This document shows, in pieces, positions 62,916-64,000 of a DNA stretch of 64,000 bases. The stretch comes from Xestospongia muta (Eukaryota; Porifera; Demospongiae; Haplosclerida; Petrosiidae). How positions within the stretch are numbered: the first letter of the stretch is position 1; each line of letters starts with the position of its first letter. Position numbers and translations under genes: made by a program. The DNA is taken from assembly GCA_963693285.1 (NCBI GenBank), contig OY848917.1, forward strand, positions 12,586,192-12,650,191, written 5' to 3'. Under the pieces are notes generated by a model. That model did not search any database and had not been told where the DNA came from. It saw nothing but the letters and a program-made list of their open reading frames with translations.

Positions 62916-64000
62916 TATATTAAATATGGTATATCATTCTATAACAAATTATGTCCTAATATTTTCCATCAAAAGGTTACAAAGTTACTTCCTCAAGTCA
63001 GTTTCAAATGGGACACAGTAACTGGAACATATGTGTCTAGGATGAATCAATAATACAAGTCATTGATGAAGGTTGACATGATAGATATTTGACTTTGAAA
63101 CTCCAGCTTTTTGTAATCACAGTTTAATAGTTTAAATAAAAGTTTAGTACAATTTGACAATTATACTTTGCTATTTTTGCAATTAATTTTGATAGTTGAC
63201 TTTGAAAAAAATTTAATTTTTCTGACAAATAAATGTGATAATTATGACAATGGTTGTTAAGTTGGCTAGGAATTTACTAATAAACATTTCACACATTAAA
63301 TTGGAATCACATAGGTTCTGTAGATAGCTACCAACATTTGTTGTTATAACATACAAATTTGTCAGTTTAACATAAACTTCTGTCATTGTTAATGTTCTGA
63401 TGTTTTAATAAATAATACAACTGTTGTTTGAATCTCATCACCAACACAAATAGTGTTTGTCAAAATAATAATATCATTTATTAGCAGTGAATGAAAAACC
63501 TAAACTGCAGAACCCACACTGCAGTTTCTGTAGTAATATTAGTTTGTCATGCTACCACTAGTATTGTATGAGAACATAACTTACTAAATATTTAGAATAA
63601 AATAGGCAACGTTAAAAGTTGTGCATGAAGATGTCTATACTTTATGTAATTGAATTGAGGTGGTAGATTATGTTAAACTAAACATTTTATAACTGTAGAC
63701 ACTATTGTTGCTGATTTTGAGCAGTTTAAAGTGTACTGTAGTTAACAGAAAGACAAGTTGTTACAATTGCCATGCTGCCACTGTATGAGAGGTTATTAAA
63801 TATTACAATAAAATTGGCAAACAAGATTGTGTGACTTCTTTACTTTATGCACTTGATTGGAGGTGATATGGAAGATGTTAAAACTATAGGTGTGACATAT
63901 ACAGGTACCAGTTTAATCTTTTAAGTTCTATCAGTATTACAGCAAATCTTTATCTAATCCTTCCTTTATTGGAATACTGCTGTTGTCTTTGACAAAAGGT
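62916..64000. other. AT-rich end of window with R6 repeats
   Basis: No exon seen. 63490-63680 and 63765-63930 are two further copies of repeat R6, whose other copy lies in the kinase intron at 40365-40610. Confidence 0.6.

Overview
The window looks like nuclear DNA from an early-branching animal, most likely a demosponge of the Amphimedon type (inference). It is AT-rich. Genes have many short introns of about 50-500 bp with GT..AG ends. The gene content is animal-like: TRIM-NHL, an ephrin-like ligand, Roco-ZU5-Death and TKL-like kinases. Long stretches are decayed gene copies and transposon debris. I see no bacterial operons, rRNA, tRNA or CRISPR.

Layout. 1-9 kb: a 0.4 kb direct repeat, an intronless TRIM-NHL gene (2835-5111), a TRIM-like remnant, and a multi-exon gene (7641-8992) that reads as an ephrin-like, GPI- or membrane-anchored ligand. 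9-16.5 kb: intergenic DNA and a decayed, intron-containing copy of the U5 snRNP GTPase gene EFTUD2, invaded by an antisense hAT transposon; then transposon fragments. 16.9-23.0 kb: the largest intact gene, ankyrin-Roc-COR-ZU5-UPA-Death. 23.5-30.6 kb: a broken copy of that gene joined to a broken kinase/pseudocaspase/ApoL-like gene, a second kinase fragment, and two exons coding a Death domain. 31.8-35.0 kb: a CR1/Jockey-like LINE. 35.4-39.3 kb: a decayed intron-containing PRPF8 (U5 snRNP) copy carrying a 286 bp (TC)n tract. 40.0-43.0 kb: the best preserved kinase-pseudocaspase-ApoL-like gene. 43.2-49.2 kb: second copies of the PRPF8-flanking and EFTUD2 blocks, with a 150 bp minisatellite array between them. 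49-64 kb: mostly mobile DNA (an RT fragment, an unidentified multi-exon transposon family present three times, a second LINE, a RecQ-like helicase fragment, short inverted and dispersed repeats).

Common theme. Several genes have the domain make-up of innate-immune or cell-death signalling: TRIM ubiquitin ligase, Roco-ZU5-Death, Death domain, and a non-RD kinase fused to a caspase fold without its catalytic pair and to an ApoL-like hydrophobic tail. The kinase-pseudocaspase-ApoL family occurs in tandem, in several states of decay, next to the Roco-Death family. This is the best candidate for an undescribed system here. Its function is inference only, and the best copy has one apparent 1-nt frameshift. 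The second theme is that two physically interacting U5 snRNP genes, PRPF8 and EFTUD2, both occur as DNA-level pseudogenes in one neighbourhood, each with a second partial copy.
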